From Caldifarciminota bacterium (GTDB taxonomy: Bacteria > Hydrothermota > Hydrothermia > LBFQ01), in contig WGFI01000120.1 of assembly GCA_015492295.1 (NCBI GenBank), positions 1-33,101 on the forward strand: 33,101 nt of DNA, given 5' to 3'. Positions within the stretch are counted from its first letter, which is position 1; each line of letters begins with the position of its first letter. The notes below the pieces were generated by a model. It was not told the origin of the DNA, ran no database searches, and saw nothing but the letters and a program-made list of their open reading frames with translations. Below, piece by piece: positions 7,321 to 14,441 of the stretch. The position numbers and the translations under genes are program-made.

Positions 7321-8119
7321 ATTTTTCCATCCTCCATATCTGCATAGCAGCCTTTATACCATCCGCTATGGCTATACTGCTCTGCCTATACCAACCGTTT
7401 TTAACATCCCCTGCCCAGAATACTCGTGGATTTCCTTTAACATTCTTTGCGAAATTATCGTTGGGAATTCTACCTATTGCTACCAAGAGAATGTCAATGT
7501 TGAATTTTCCTACGGTCGTTATGGCTGTGCCATCTGAAAATTCCAAAATACGACCTATCATAACCTTTACATTCTTACATCTATCAACCTCTTTGATGAG
7601 CGAATCTATGGCCTTGGGTGTGCTCCTCACCATAATTATAACTTCATCGGATCGTCCAGCTACGCTTAAAGCATAATCATAAGATGTATCCCCTCCTCCA
7701 AGTATCATAACTCTTCCCAAATATCCTTTCGGAAGATCAACGATATGATAATACAACCTTTCAAATTTGAAATTCACCCTCTTTGGTTGGGTTCCACTTG
7801 CTATTACGGTGTATTTGAACGCGTAATCCCCCCTCTTCGTATATATCACCATTTCGGGTTCCTTATACCGAATATCAATAACCTCATCATAGATGACCTT
7901 GATACCGTATATTTCCACGTACCTTTTTAATATTGATGCTACCCGCTTCCCCGATATACCTTCGGGAAAATACATGCTGTTTCTTATACTGTAAGCGTTC
8001 CTCACGAGTCCTCCGATCTCATCCTTCTCAAAAACCACAGGTTCCAATCCATACCTTTTCAGCTGCACCGCCGCAGATATACCTGCGGGTCCCCCTCCAA
8101 CTATACCTACAACAGCCAA
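7307..8119 (-). CDS. Small FAD/NAD(P)-dependent oxidoreductase
   Basis: This 270-residue flavoprotein has two nucleotide-binding folds. The FAD site is VVGIVGGGPAGISAA (residues 3-17). The NAD(P) site is MILGGGDTSYDYAL near 147, followed by the IASGTQPKR-type linker motif and the FAD-contacting AGDV near the C-terminus. The layout is that of thioredoxin reductase and bacterial ferredoxin-NADP reductase (YumC/TrxB superfamily). It lacks the CxxC of thioredoxin reductase and is shorter than the usual 310-330 residues, so an electron-transfer reductase of the ferredoxin/flavodoxin-NADP type is more likely. Such a partner could reduce the cluster of the adjoining radical SAM enzyme; this is inference from adjacency. 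It overlaps both neighbours (13 and 14 bases). Confidence 0.85.
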   Translation of the reverse strand: MAVVGIVGGGPAGISAAVQLKRYGLEPVVFEKDEIGGLVRNAYSIRNSMYFPEGISGKRVASILKRYVEIYGIKVIYDEVIDIRYKEPEMVIYTKRGDYAFKYTVIASGTQPKRVNFKFERLYYHIVDLPKGYLGRVMILGGGDTSYDYALSVAGRSDEVIIMVRSTPKAIDSLIKEVDRCKNVKVMIGRILEFSDGTAITTVGKFNIDILLVAIGRIPNDNFAKNVKGNPRVFWAGDVKNGWYRQSSIAIADGIKAAMQIWRMEKYGNI

Positions 8120-8742
8120 TCCACAACCTCCTTTAAGGTGGGTACAACCGCGACGCTGTACGATAAATTCATTATAGTGGCTTCGTGAAAGTATCTGTTT
8201 TTGGATACGGTACCGTCCAAGGGAAAGATGATTTTATATCCTCTAACGAAGGCGCTCCTGGCCGTGGTCTCGCAGCACACATTCGTCATAACACCCGTAA
8301 TTATCAATGTGTCTATGTTCAACCTTTTAAGTATATCTTCAAGATCGGTATTATAAAATGCATCGTATGTGGTTTTTTCAATTATTTCCGAAGGAAAGGA
8401 TTTTACTATATCAAGGAGATCATAATGAGGTGAATCCTTTTCTATCTTATTATCCCACCAAAATGTCATAATGCTCCCATCCACATCATAATGGCATGTG
8501 AGGAGTATAGGGATTTTCCCTGCAACCTTACCGTAAAATCCGCTTAAATGTTTTATGAATCTCCTCATGGAAGGGATTTTGTTGAGAAAGTAAATCTGCA
8601 AATCCAAACCCAGAATTGCCACGTTTTTGGAGTGTGCTTTGATTTTTTCCCATTTATCCCTTGAAAAATATCTTTCATGTAGGTACTCAAAGAACTCACC
8701 GTGAAAGTAATCTTCCTTATCTATCCTTCCTACTCCAATCAT
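8107..8742 (-). CDS. Isochorismatase-like cysteine hydrolase
   Basis: This 211-residue protein of the isochorismatase-like (nicotinamidase) hydrolase fold shows the full catalytic triad: Asp47 in LGLDLQ, Lys123 in EKTTYDAF and Cys156 in TGVMTNVCCETTAR. It is therefore expected to be an active amidase or hydrolase. It has an N-terminal extension of about 40 residues before the first core strand, longer than most relatives. The substrate cannot be read from sequence; the family includes nicotinamidases, carbamoylases and ureidoacrylate hydrolases. It overlaps the cupin gene upstream by 26 bases and the flavoprotein downstream by 13, so it is translated from a tightly coupled polycistronic message. 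Confidence 0.88.
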   Translation of the reverse strand: MIGVGRIDKEDYFHGEFFEYLHERYFSRDKWEKIKAHSKNVAILGLDLQIYFLNKIPSMRRFIKHLSGFYGKVAGKIPILLTCHYDVDGSIMTFWWDNKIEKDSPHYDLLDIVKSFPSEIIEKTTYDAFYNTDLEDILKRLNIDTLIITGVMTNVCCETTARSAFVRGYKIIFPLDGTVSKNRYFHEATIMNLSYSVAVVPTLKEVVDWLL

Positions 8743-9175
8743 AAGGAATGACGCCGTGGGCCGGTTTTCTCAGTTCATCGGGATTTTCGTGATCATAAGG
8801 CTTAGTTATTACATTTATCACTATCGCCTCCTCAACCCCTATGTTTTTGAAACCGTGCCATATCCTCGGTGGAATCTTTACCAATATGGGGTTGTGAATA
8901 CCTATATAAAATTCGTTAAATAAACCCTTGGTTGGGCTACCGTCCCTGTCATCGTAAAGCACGAGTTTGATCATACCGTATATGCAGGTTATGAAATCCG
9001 TTTGGAAGTTATGAGCGTGCCAGGCCTTTACGACCCCTGGGTAGGCCGTGGTAAAATACACTTGGCCGAAACCTTCATATATTTCGTCATCTATCCTAAG
9101 AATCTCGGCCAGCCTACCCCTATCATCGGGTATAACCCTCAGTTCTTTGATTCTAACCCCATCTATTAGCTTCAT
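8717..9175 (-). CDS. dTDP-4-dehydrorhamnose 3,5-epimerase-like cupin
   Basis: I start this gene at ATG 9173-9175 (MKLIDGVRIKEL), which forms an ATGA overlap with the upstream stop codon. A longer reading from 9238 would add 21 residues that only reuse the upstream gene. The 152-residue product matches the RmlC-like sugar epimerase cupins: PDDRGRLAE (residues 16-24), WHAHNFQTD with the active-site histidine region, DDRDGSPTKG..NEFYIG, and KIPPRIWHGFKNIG. It is shorter than classical RmlC (about 180 residues), like the shorter relatives used for other deoxysugars. The substrate is unknown, and no other dTDP-sugar genes lie nearby. It is the second gene of the five-gene operon. Confidence 0.82.
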   Translation of the reverse strand: MKLIDGVRIKELRVIPDDRGRLAEILRIDDEIYEGFGQVYFTTAYPGVVKAWHAHNFQTDFITCIYGMIKLVLYDDRDGSPTKGLFNEFYIGIHNPILVKIPPRIWHGFKNIGVEEAIVINVITKPYDHENPDELRKPAHGVIPYDWSRKDR

Positions 9176-10269
9176 TGAAATATCTTTGCTATACTTTCTG
9201 GATGATCTGCGAGTATATTGGATTTTATTTCTCTCCATTTCTTCCCTGTAAATGCGGAGATCTCTTTCTCGTATATTGAGAATATGTTCTTTAAGGTTTC
9301 AACGACCTCATCGGGATAAGGCTTTGGGGGTAAAGAGAACTTTAAGACCTTATCAGCGGCGCGCTTAAAGACTATTTCACCTATGATTCTCCTTGACTCG
9401 GATACCAAAGTTGAGAACAGATTTATCACATCCTGCGACTCTTTGAATGTATAGGAGAATATAAATTTTGGAGCGGTTTCAGGGTAGGCGCTTATCAGGT
9501 TCCCCTTCTGAAAAAGACTGGAACCTATACCCTTATCAAACTTAGGTGGAACCGATAACTTGAAGATCGTCAATATTTCTTTCCCATTAGATAGTACAAG
9601 TATCTTTTCAAAACCTCTGCTGACCTCAATCGTTCCGTTGAATTTTTTGAATTTATCAGCATCCCATTGGGATCCAGGTATATCGGTTATGGATTTTATA
9701 CCGTATATGAAACCTTGTATCTTGCCTATGTCCTTGAACTGCATAATATGGAAATCCGCATTGAGCATTCGTACATTTTCCAAAATTCTCTTCGTTATTC
9801 CTACACTTCCGGAAAGTCTTACCCCCGTTAATCTACCTTCAAAAACGCTGGCAACGATCTCGTTTCCCGAATCATCGTTAAAGAAGATCAGACCCGTATA
9901 ATCTTCGTTTTCCATGTTCCTAATAATATCAACGAAGTTTCCTCTCAAAGTGGAAATCGGCAAAGTTTCGTAAATTGTAGTTATATCTCCAAAGAGAACG
10001 GAAAGAACATCTATATTTTGAAGCTCTGGAACCTCTCCTTCGTATATCTCAAAAGAATAAGCAAACTTATCGTATTTTTTAAGTGTTTCTAAGGCTTCAT
10101 TCCCTTTCAGATCTCCGACCTGCAAGTATATGAGTTTTCCACCCCTGGCATAACCCTTACCCGAGGTTTCGGGAAGTTCCAAATCTATCTTCCATATATA
10201 CTGATTCCCCAACCTTGCGCTCGCCTCAACTGCATCAATAAACGATCTTATATCCCCTGATTTTTTCAT
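9172..10269 (-). CDS. Unknown protein, possibly with a PATAN/DUF4388-like domain
   Basis: I do not recognise this 365-residue protein with certainty. Residues about 38-75 (GYARGGKLIYLQVGDLKGNEALETLKKYDKFAYSFEI) resemble the PATAN/DUF4388 pattern, in which a small sheet binds response-regulator or GTPase partners (typically W.GEIVHA..G...GEEAL). A second similar stretch occurs near 130-160 (DYTGLIFFNDDSGNEIVASVFEGRLTGVRL), which hints at a duplicated domain. There is no signal peptide or membrane helix, so it should be cytoplasmic. It is head-to-head with a roadblock/LC7 gene, a common companion of PATAN domains, which supports the guess. It is the first gene of the five-gene operon and starts ten bases after a TATAAT box. 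Confidence 0.6.
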   Translation of the reverse strand: MKKSGDIRSFIDAVEASARLGNQYIWKIDLELPETSGKGYARGGKLIYLQVGDLKGNEALETLKKYDKFAYSFEIYEGEVPELQNIDVLSVLFGDITTIYETLPISTLRGNFVDIIRNMENEDYTGLIFFNDDSGNEIVASVFEGRLTGVRLSGSVGITKRILENVRMLNADFHIMQFKDIGKIQGFIYGIKSITDIPGSQWDADKFKKFNGTIEVSRGFEKILVLSNGKEILTIFKLSVPPKFDKGIGSSLFQKGNLISAYPETAPKFIFSYTFKESQDVINLFSTLVSESRRIIGEIVFKRAADKVLKFSLPPKPYPDEVVETLKNIFSIYEKEISAFTGKKWREIKSNILADHPESIAKIFQ

Positions 10270-10279
10270 TTAACCCAAA

Positions 10280-10295
10280 ATTATACGCCTGTAAG
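10280..10295 (-). promoter_or_regulatory. Promoter of the five-gene minus operon
   Basis: On the minus strand this reads CTTAC (10295-10291), five bases, then TATAAT (10285-10280), and the ATG follows ten bases later. It matches the shared element imperfectly, with TTAC in place of TTTTC. It implies a transcript with almost no 5' leader. Confidence 0.55.
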
Positions 10296-10336
10296 GTTTG
10301 TCTGGGGGTTTGCACTATTAACACGGAGCATAAAAT

Positions 10337-10352
10337 TTTTCCACTATATAAT
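10337..10352 (+). promoter_or_regulatory. Promoter of the roadblock gene
   Basis: TTTTC at 10337-10341, five bases, TATAAT at 10347-10352, nine bases, ATG at 10362. It is a textbook example of the shared compact element. With a start about seven bases after the box, the message would have at most two or three bases before the ATG. It is divergent from the promoter at 10280-10295. Confidence 0.7.
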
Positions 10353-10361
10353 ATCTGGTGT

Positions 10362-10739
10362 ATGAATGAACTAGGAAGAATTATGGATGATGCTAGAAAA
10401 TTTGTACCTGAGATTTTAGGGATAATAATTATCTCAGAAGATGGCCTTCCTATGACTCATATTATATCCGAGGCTTTGGATTTAAAAGATCCTATAATAA
10501 TCTCGGGTCTTCTATCCTCAGCTACCGCTATGATGAAGAATGTTCTTTCGGAGTTTGGAGATAAAGGGTTCCAAATGGTTTTCAGTCAGGGAGAGGAGAT
10601 TTCCATATTGGTTGGTGTTATAGAGGATTTCTATGTCGGATTTATAGCCACATCTGACGTTAAGCTTGGTCCTCTATTTATGGAATTCAGAAAACAACGC
10701 GAAAGATTAGGGAATATGTTGAAAGAATACAAATCCTAA
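10362..10739 (+). CDS. Roadblock/LC7-domain protein (MglB-like)
   Basis: This 125-residue protein consists of one roadblock/LC7 domain: VPEILGIIIISEDGLPMTH (15-33), ISGLLSSATAMMKNVLSEF, then the strand pair QMVFSQGEEISILVGVIEDFYVGFIA. In bacteria such proteins dimerise and act as regulators or GTPase-activating partners of Ras-like MglA GTPases, often for polarity or motility. No MglA gene is in the window, so the partner is elsewhere or different. It forms a two-gene operon with the V4R-like gene 15 bases downstream, and faces the PATAN-like gene across a 92-base divergent promoter region. The start is fixed by the TATAAT box nine bases upstream. Confidence 0.85.
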   Translation: MNELGRIMDDARKFVPEILGIIIISEDGLPMTHIISEALDLKDPIIISGLLSSATAMMKNVLSEFGDKGFQMVFSQGEEISILVGVIEDFYVGFIATSDVKLGPLFMEFRKQRERLGNMLKEYKS

Positions 10740-10740
10740 A

Positions 10741-10747
10741 AAGGAGG
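10741..10747 (+). promoter_or_regulatory. Shine-Dalgarno site of the V4R-like gene
   Basis: AAGGAGG lies seven bases before the ATG at 10755. It is a strong classical site in front of an operon-internal gene, in contrast with the leaderless first gene of the same operon. Confidence 0.8.
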
Positions 10748-10754
10748 TTATGCC

Positions 10755-11183
10755 ATGAGGGACAAGATAAAGGAATTCCTTGAAAAAGAAGGTGTGATTT
10801 TGCCAAAGGATTTTGTTGCTGAGCTATATTTGCAGATGCTAAAAATGGCAGGTCCATTTTCGGGGCTTATACAGAATGGCTCAAAGAGGGCAGGAAAAGT
10901 AGCGGCTAGATCGTTAATTAAATCTCTAAGTATAACTGATAAAGAGGTTCCGGAAGCTTTAAAGCACTTTTTCTCGTTAGCAGGTTTCGGAGATGTAGAG
11001 GTTATAGTTGAGGGTAATGTGTTAAAAGTCCATGTCAAAGATTCATTTTTGTTTAAATCCCATGATGATCCGAAAAAATCTTTAAGTCCACTTGCAGGCG
11101 CAATTCAGGGTTTTGTTGAGGAGTTTATAGGAAAGGAATTGAAAGTATCAATTGAAGACAAAACTATAGTTATAATAACATAA
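10755..11183 (+). CDS. Small V4R-like domain protein (tentative)
   Basis: This 142-residue cytoplasmic protein has a helical N-terminal half and a C-terminal half reading ALKHFFSLAGFGDVEVIVEGN...LSPLAGAIQGFVEEFIGKELKVSIEDKTIVI. The arrangement of a final helix with G..GFVEE..GKE followed by a short strand resembles V4R (4-vinyl reductase/hydrocarbon-binding) domains, which often occur near PATAN and roadblock proteins. The zinc or ligand cysteines of classical V4R proteins are absent, so the match is weak. It is co-transcribed with the roadblock gene and probably belongs to the same sensory or polarity module. Function unknown. Confidence 0.65.
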   Translation: MRDKIKEFLEKEGVILPKDFVAELYLQMLKMAGPFSGLIQNGSKRAGKVAARSLIKSLSITDKEVPEALKHFFSLAGFGDVEVIVEGNVLKVHVKDSFLFKSHDDPKKSLSPLAGAIQGFVEEFIGKELKVSIEDKTIVIIT

Positions 11184-11184
11184 A

Positions 11185-11224
11185 AACCTTATTTTCTCCA
11201 AAATTTTCATGAACTTATAAGGTT
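11185..11224. terminator. Inverted repeat between convergent genes, possible terminator
   Basis: AACCTTAT (11185-11192) and ATAAGGTT (11217-11224) form a perfect 8-bp stem with a 24-base loop, beginning two bases after the V4R-like stop codon. There is no strong T-run after the stem and the loop is large, so it is a weak candidate terminator. The remaining bases up to 11293 hold only a short tandem repeat (GAATCTTAC twice, near 11250). Confidence 0.3.
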
Positions 11225-11293
11225 AAATTTATTGTATTCTATTATCCTTGCGAATCTTACGAATCTTACTGTTTTTAGTGTCAAACATAATGT

Positions 11294-13342
11294 CTATCGT
11301 TTTATCACCTTCCTGACCTTACCCCCCTCCTTTATAAAGTATATACCCCTCTTCATCCTTTGCACCCTTCTACCGCTCACATCGTATATCTCCACATTCC
11401 TCATATTTTCAACTGCTTGGTTCTCCTTGACCGAAACCAAGGGATTACTTATAAAACATCCGTTTTCATCGCTGCATACTATAATCCTATTATCGGAGGT
11501 AAGACTAAGCCCTATGGGAACTATATATGGGGGTAATGTGTCTATGGATTCAAAAGTTGAAGTTAAGCTACGATAATATACCATGGGCTTATAGGTCAAT
11601 CCATCAAGGAAGGTTGCAACCAAGAAGCTACCGTTTGAGGATATGTTGCATAGGAATCTATCACGATATATCGCTCCGGCATAAGTCCATATATCGTTCC
11701 AGGTGGAACCATCGTAATATCTTATGCCCTCAAAACTAGGTGAGACCATGATGGCGTAAAATCCATTACCATGCGATGTTATGGCCATAATCGTGTCATT
11801 GGGTGAAGGATTTGGAAGGGATGAGAAGCTCGCGCCACCATCCGTGGAAATCCAAGCCTCCGGTGTCTCCCTAAGTAAATACACATTGGGTCCGGATTTT
11901 ATGATCCTCTGCGCAAAGGTTTGAAATGAAAATCCCAAGGCGTATCCGAAGGTATTAACCCATGAATTTCCACCATCAACGCTCCTCAGTATGCCGCTAT
12001 ATCCGAATATATAATCAAGACCTACGGCCAAAAGCGTATCACCGTTTAAACCTTGAACATCTACGAGGAGTTTTAAGTTGTAAGGTAAAGGTGTCCAAGT
12101 GGAACCGTTGTCCGATGATGTGCTTATCAAAGAGAAGGCTCCCGTATTGGGTATGGAAGATATACCCTTGTTTGCACCGAAGAACTCAACGCTTACCCCT
12201 CCAAAACCCGTGTAAGGATCATAAGTAGGATTATAAACCTTAGTCCATGTTAATCCATTGTCCGAGGATTTGAATAACCTATTCCCAGCCATATCAACGA
12301 TAAGTACATTATTCCCCGACACCGATATTGCGTTTTTCAGAACCGAATAGGCTCTTAAACCCGAATTCACTATATTCCATGTTGAAGGGTTGAATATATC
12401 TTGGGCCAATTTTACGCCTTCTGATGCGAGGCCAAAAACCCACCCGTAGGGTGTTAAATCGTAGTTTAGGGGTATATCAAGCGTATCCACAACCGAAAAA
12501 GTATCGGTATTTATATTGAACATGACCCAATCCTTGCTCCCAGATATTGACAGGAATCCGAGGATGAGAGTATCGTTTATGAACTTTGCAAACCCCCAAT
12601 TACCGCTGGAATCCACGGGATTCCAAGTCATTCCTCCATCCAAGGATAGATAAAGATAGCCTTTGGGAGGAAAAGTTCTCTTTAAAGTGGTGAATATCAA
12701 CCTACCAGATGTAGTCGCATCCATTGAATATATGTACCCGTAATTTCCGGATGTTCCCGGAAGGGTGATTGATAGATTCCATGTGCTTCCTCCATCGTTT
12801 GATACGAAAACCTTTATAGATGAATCCGTCGCGTTTGTGGTATATACTCCGAGGATCAAAGTGTTTCCCTTTGAAACCGAAGTCATATAATTGGTCGTAT
12901 CGCCTACATATATCCTGGATGCCTCACTCCAAGTGGCCCCATCATCCGTAGATTTAAATACTATTATCGTATCCAATCTCGCCCCTGTGCGAGCAAAAAT
13001 GTATATGGGTGTGCTGGTAGGATTTGGATGTTCCTCGGAGACAATCCCCAGAATCTGATAACCAATATCGGTTGAAGAAATTAAGGAGGTAGGTATGGCA
13101 TACTCGTATATTGAAGTTCCGCTGGCAAAGAATAGGGATTTTTTGGATAATGTGTAAGATTTCGCGCAGCATACGGAACCTGCGCCTTTATATAAGAGAT
13201 TCCAGGAGTTTCCTCTGTAATAAGAAATCCATAGAGAGCTTCCATAAACTCCCACCAATGTATCCCCGAAGGAAAACACCTTCACCTTTCCACCGTTTAT
13301 ACTTAAAGGCGACCATGTGAGACTTATAAACATCCAAAGCAT
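11294..13342 (-). CDS. Secreted BNR/sialidase-like beta-propeller protein with T9SS sorting tail
   Basis: This 682-residue exported protein is built of many repeats of the type S.DGG.TW. (for example SSDNGLTWTKV, SVDGGNSWVNT, STDGGASFSSL), the BNR/Asp-box signature of sialidase-like and photosystem-assembly (Ycf48-like) propellers. The last about 35 residues (EIYDVSGRRVQRM..GIYFIKEGGKVRKVIKR) match the type A C-terminal sorting signal of type IX secretion, so the protein is probably released or anchored outside the outer membrane. The N-terminus MLWMFISLTWS is a very short hydrophobic signal with no basic residue, and no earlier start is possible. The promoter box nine bases upstream confirms the start. 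It is monocistronic. The ligand is unknown. Confidence 0.82.
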   Translation of the reverse strand: MLWMFISLTWSPLSINGGKVKVFSFGDTLVGVYGSSLWISYYRGNSWNLLYKGAGSVCCAKSYTLSKKSLFFASGTSIYEYAIPTSLISSTDIGYQILGIVSEEHPNPTSTPIYIFARTGARLDTIIVFKSTDDGATWSEASRIYVGDTTNYMTSVSKGNTLILGVYTTNATDSSIKVFVSNDGGSTWNLSITLPGTSGNYGYIYSMDATTSGRLIFTTLKRTFPPKGYLYLSLDGGMTWNPVDSSGNWGFAKFINDTLILGFLSISGSKDWVMFNINTDTFSVVDTLDIPLNYDLTPYGWVFGLASEGVKLAQDIFNPSTWNIVNSGLRAYSVLKNAISVSGNNVLIVDMAGNRLFKSSDNGLTWTKVYNPTYDPYTGFGGVSVEFFGANKGISSIPNTGAFSLISTSSDNGSTWTPLPYNLKLLVDVQGLNGDTLLAVGLDYIFGYSGILRSVDGGNSWVNTFGYALGFSFQTFAQRIIKSGPNVYLLRETPEAWISTDGGASFSSLPNPSPNDTIMAITSHGNGFYAIMVSPSFEGIRYYDGSTWNDIWTYAGAIYRDRFLCNISSNGSFLVATFLDGLTYKPMVYYRSLTSTFESIDTLPPYIVPIGLSLTSDNRIIVCSDENGCFISNPLVSVKENQAVENMRNVEIYDVSGRRVQRMKRGIYFIKEGGKVRKVIKR

Positions 13343-13351
13343 AAGACCGAC

Positions 13352-13367
13352 ATTATAAACTTGAAAA
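13352..13367 (-). promoter_or_regulatory. Promoter of the BNR-repeat secreted protein
   Basis: Minus strand: TTTTC (13367-13363), five bases, TATAAT (13357-13352), nine bases, ATG (13342). It is back-to-back with the YceI promoter, so the two genes share a 65-base divergent control region. Confidence 0.7.
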
Positions 13368-13382
13368 ATGTGTGGAATGGTG

Positions 13383-13398
13383 TTTTCATCTTTATAAT
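13383..13398 (+). promoter_or_regulatory. Promoter of the YceI-like gene
   Basis: TTTTC at 13383-13387, five bases, TATAAT at 13393-13398, nine bases, ATG at 13408. The position of the box decides the start of the YceI-like gene, because an upstream ATG at 13372 would put the promoter inside the coding sequence. Confidence 0.7.
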
Positions 13399-13407
13399 AC
13401 TCGTGCT

Positions 13408-13947
13408 ATGTTGTCGTTGCCGTTGTATTTCATTTTAACAGGTGGATATGTTCAGTACAGGACCGTTGTAAAGACCTTGGGAGCCTTACCTGACCCGATA
13501 GTGGGGAAAAGCCAGAAGATAGAGGAATTTAAGGCGGAAATATACGAGGATAGTTCAGCAAGGTTATCCTTTAAGGTTCCCGTTAAATCGTTTAGATCGG
13601 GAAACAGTCAGAGGGATAGGGATGTTGCAAAGATACTCGGTTATCCCAAGTATAAGTATATAGTTTTTGAGAGTCATATAAGCAAGGGAAAGGTTGAAAA
13701 GTTCTTATCCAATACCAAAGGTGTAGTATATGTGAAGGGTAAATTGACAGTAAAAGGTAAGAGTAAGACCTACACTTTCAAAGTGTTTTACAAGCGCTTA
13801 GAGAATGGAAAGGTTGAACTATATACCAAGAAAAAGGTGAAATTCACCGACTTTGGTATAAAACCTCCGACACTCCTCGGATTTCTGAAAAGGGCACCCG
13901 ACGAGTTGGAGGTGGAAGGTAAATTTACATTGAAGGTTAGACCATGA
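13408..13947 (+). CDS. YceI-like periplasmic protein
   Basis: This 179-residue exported protein belongs to the YceI lipocalin-like family, which binds long-chain isoprenoids or lipids in the periplasm. The core VPVKSFRSGNSQRDRDVAKILGYPKYKYIVFES matches the family segment in which the body of the barrel is followed by R(D/N)...L...KYP...F.S. I start at ATG 13408 (MLSLPLYFILTGG) and not at 13372, because a TATAAT box sits at 13393-13398. The start also leaves a short hydrophobic signal like those of the other exported proteins here. YceI proteins are often encoded next to cytochrome b561, as here: the next gene overlaps by ATGA. Confidence 0.83.
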   Translation: MLSLPLYFILTGGYVQYRTVVKTLGALPDPIVGKSQKIEEFKAEIYEDSSARLSFKVPVKSFRSGNSQRDRDVAKILGYPKYKYIVFESHISKGKVEKFLSNTKGVVYVKGKLTVKGKSKTYTFKVFYKRLENGKVELYTKKKVKFTDFGIKPPTLLGFLKRAPDELEVEGKFTLKVRP

Positions 13948-14441
13948 TGTGGGTAATTTTCAACGCTTATCCTTTTGGTTTTATAATATCTCATGAGGAT
14001 GAGGAGGAGCATGAGGAATATATGGAGGAGAACCTCACATTCTCGCTTCACAGAGCGGTGGGATACGGTATAGTCGCGGGAAGCATCATTAACTCCGCTC
14101 TTGGATTGTATCTTCTTAATCAATATCAAAACGGACAGACACCCCCGGATCTTCTGAGGATACCTCATAGAGCGTTGGGATATACCATATTCACGCTTTC
14201 CATAGTTCAGACATCCCTCGGAACATACAACAGTATAAAACTCTGGAATGAGCCGGGAAGATTAAAGAGATTGATACACGGCGTATTGTCCTATGCTGCG
14301 ACGGGGCTCTATGTATATGCAGGATACCTGGCTTTCAAAGGTGTTTCCGAGGGAGACTTAAAATCGCTTGAAAAACATAGGAACTTTATGCTTGGCGCAT
14401 CCGGACTCGCTACGTTATCAGCGCTGTGGATAATATTTTAG
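13944..14441 (+). CDS. Cytochrome b561-like four-helix membrane protein
   Basis: This 165-residue membrane protein has a hydrophobic start (MMWVIFNAYPFGFIIS), a very acidic His/Glu loop (HEDEEEHEEYMEE, residues 17-29) and four membrane helices. Each helix begins near a histidine: SLHRAVGYG, IPHRALGYT, LIHGVLSYA and KHRNFML. The histidine pattern suggests two b-type hemes, as in cytochrome b561 or the DUF2306/b561-like families. The first segment is probably a short signal, so the acidic loop and the C-terminus would both be periplasmic. The acidic His-rich loop could bind metal. Its end overlaps the reading frame of the heme-c domain by 16 bases, and that domain may belong to the same protein (see findings). 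It is translationally coupled to YceI. Confidence 0.78.
   Translation: MMWVIFNAYPFGFIISHEDEEEHEEYMEENLTFSLHRAVGYGIVAGSIINSALGLYLLNQYQNGQTPPDLLRIPHRALGYTIFTLSIVQTSLGTYNSIKLWNEPGRLKRLIHGVLSYAATGLYVYAGYLAFKGVSEGDLKSLEKHRNFMLGASGLATLSALWIIF

Noticed and set aside
13372..13407. Longer N-terminus of the YceI-like protein from ATG 13372
   Set aside because: It would include the TATAAT box at 13393-13398 as codons and would bury the hydrophobic signal behind 12 residues.
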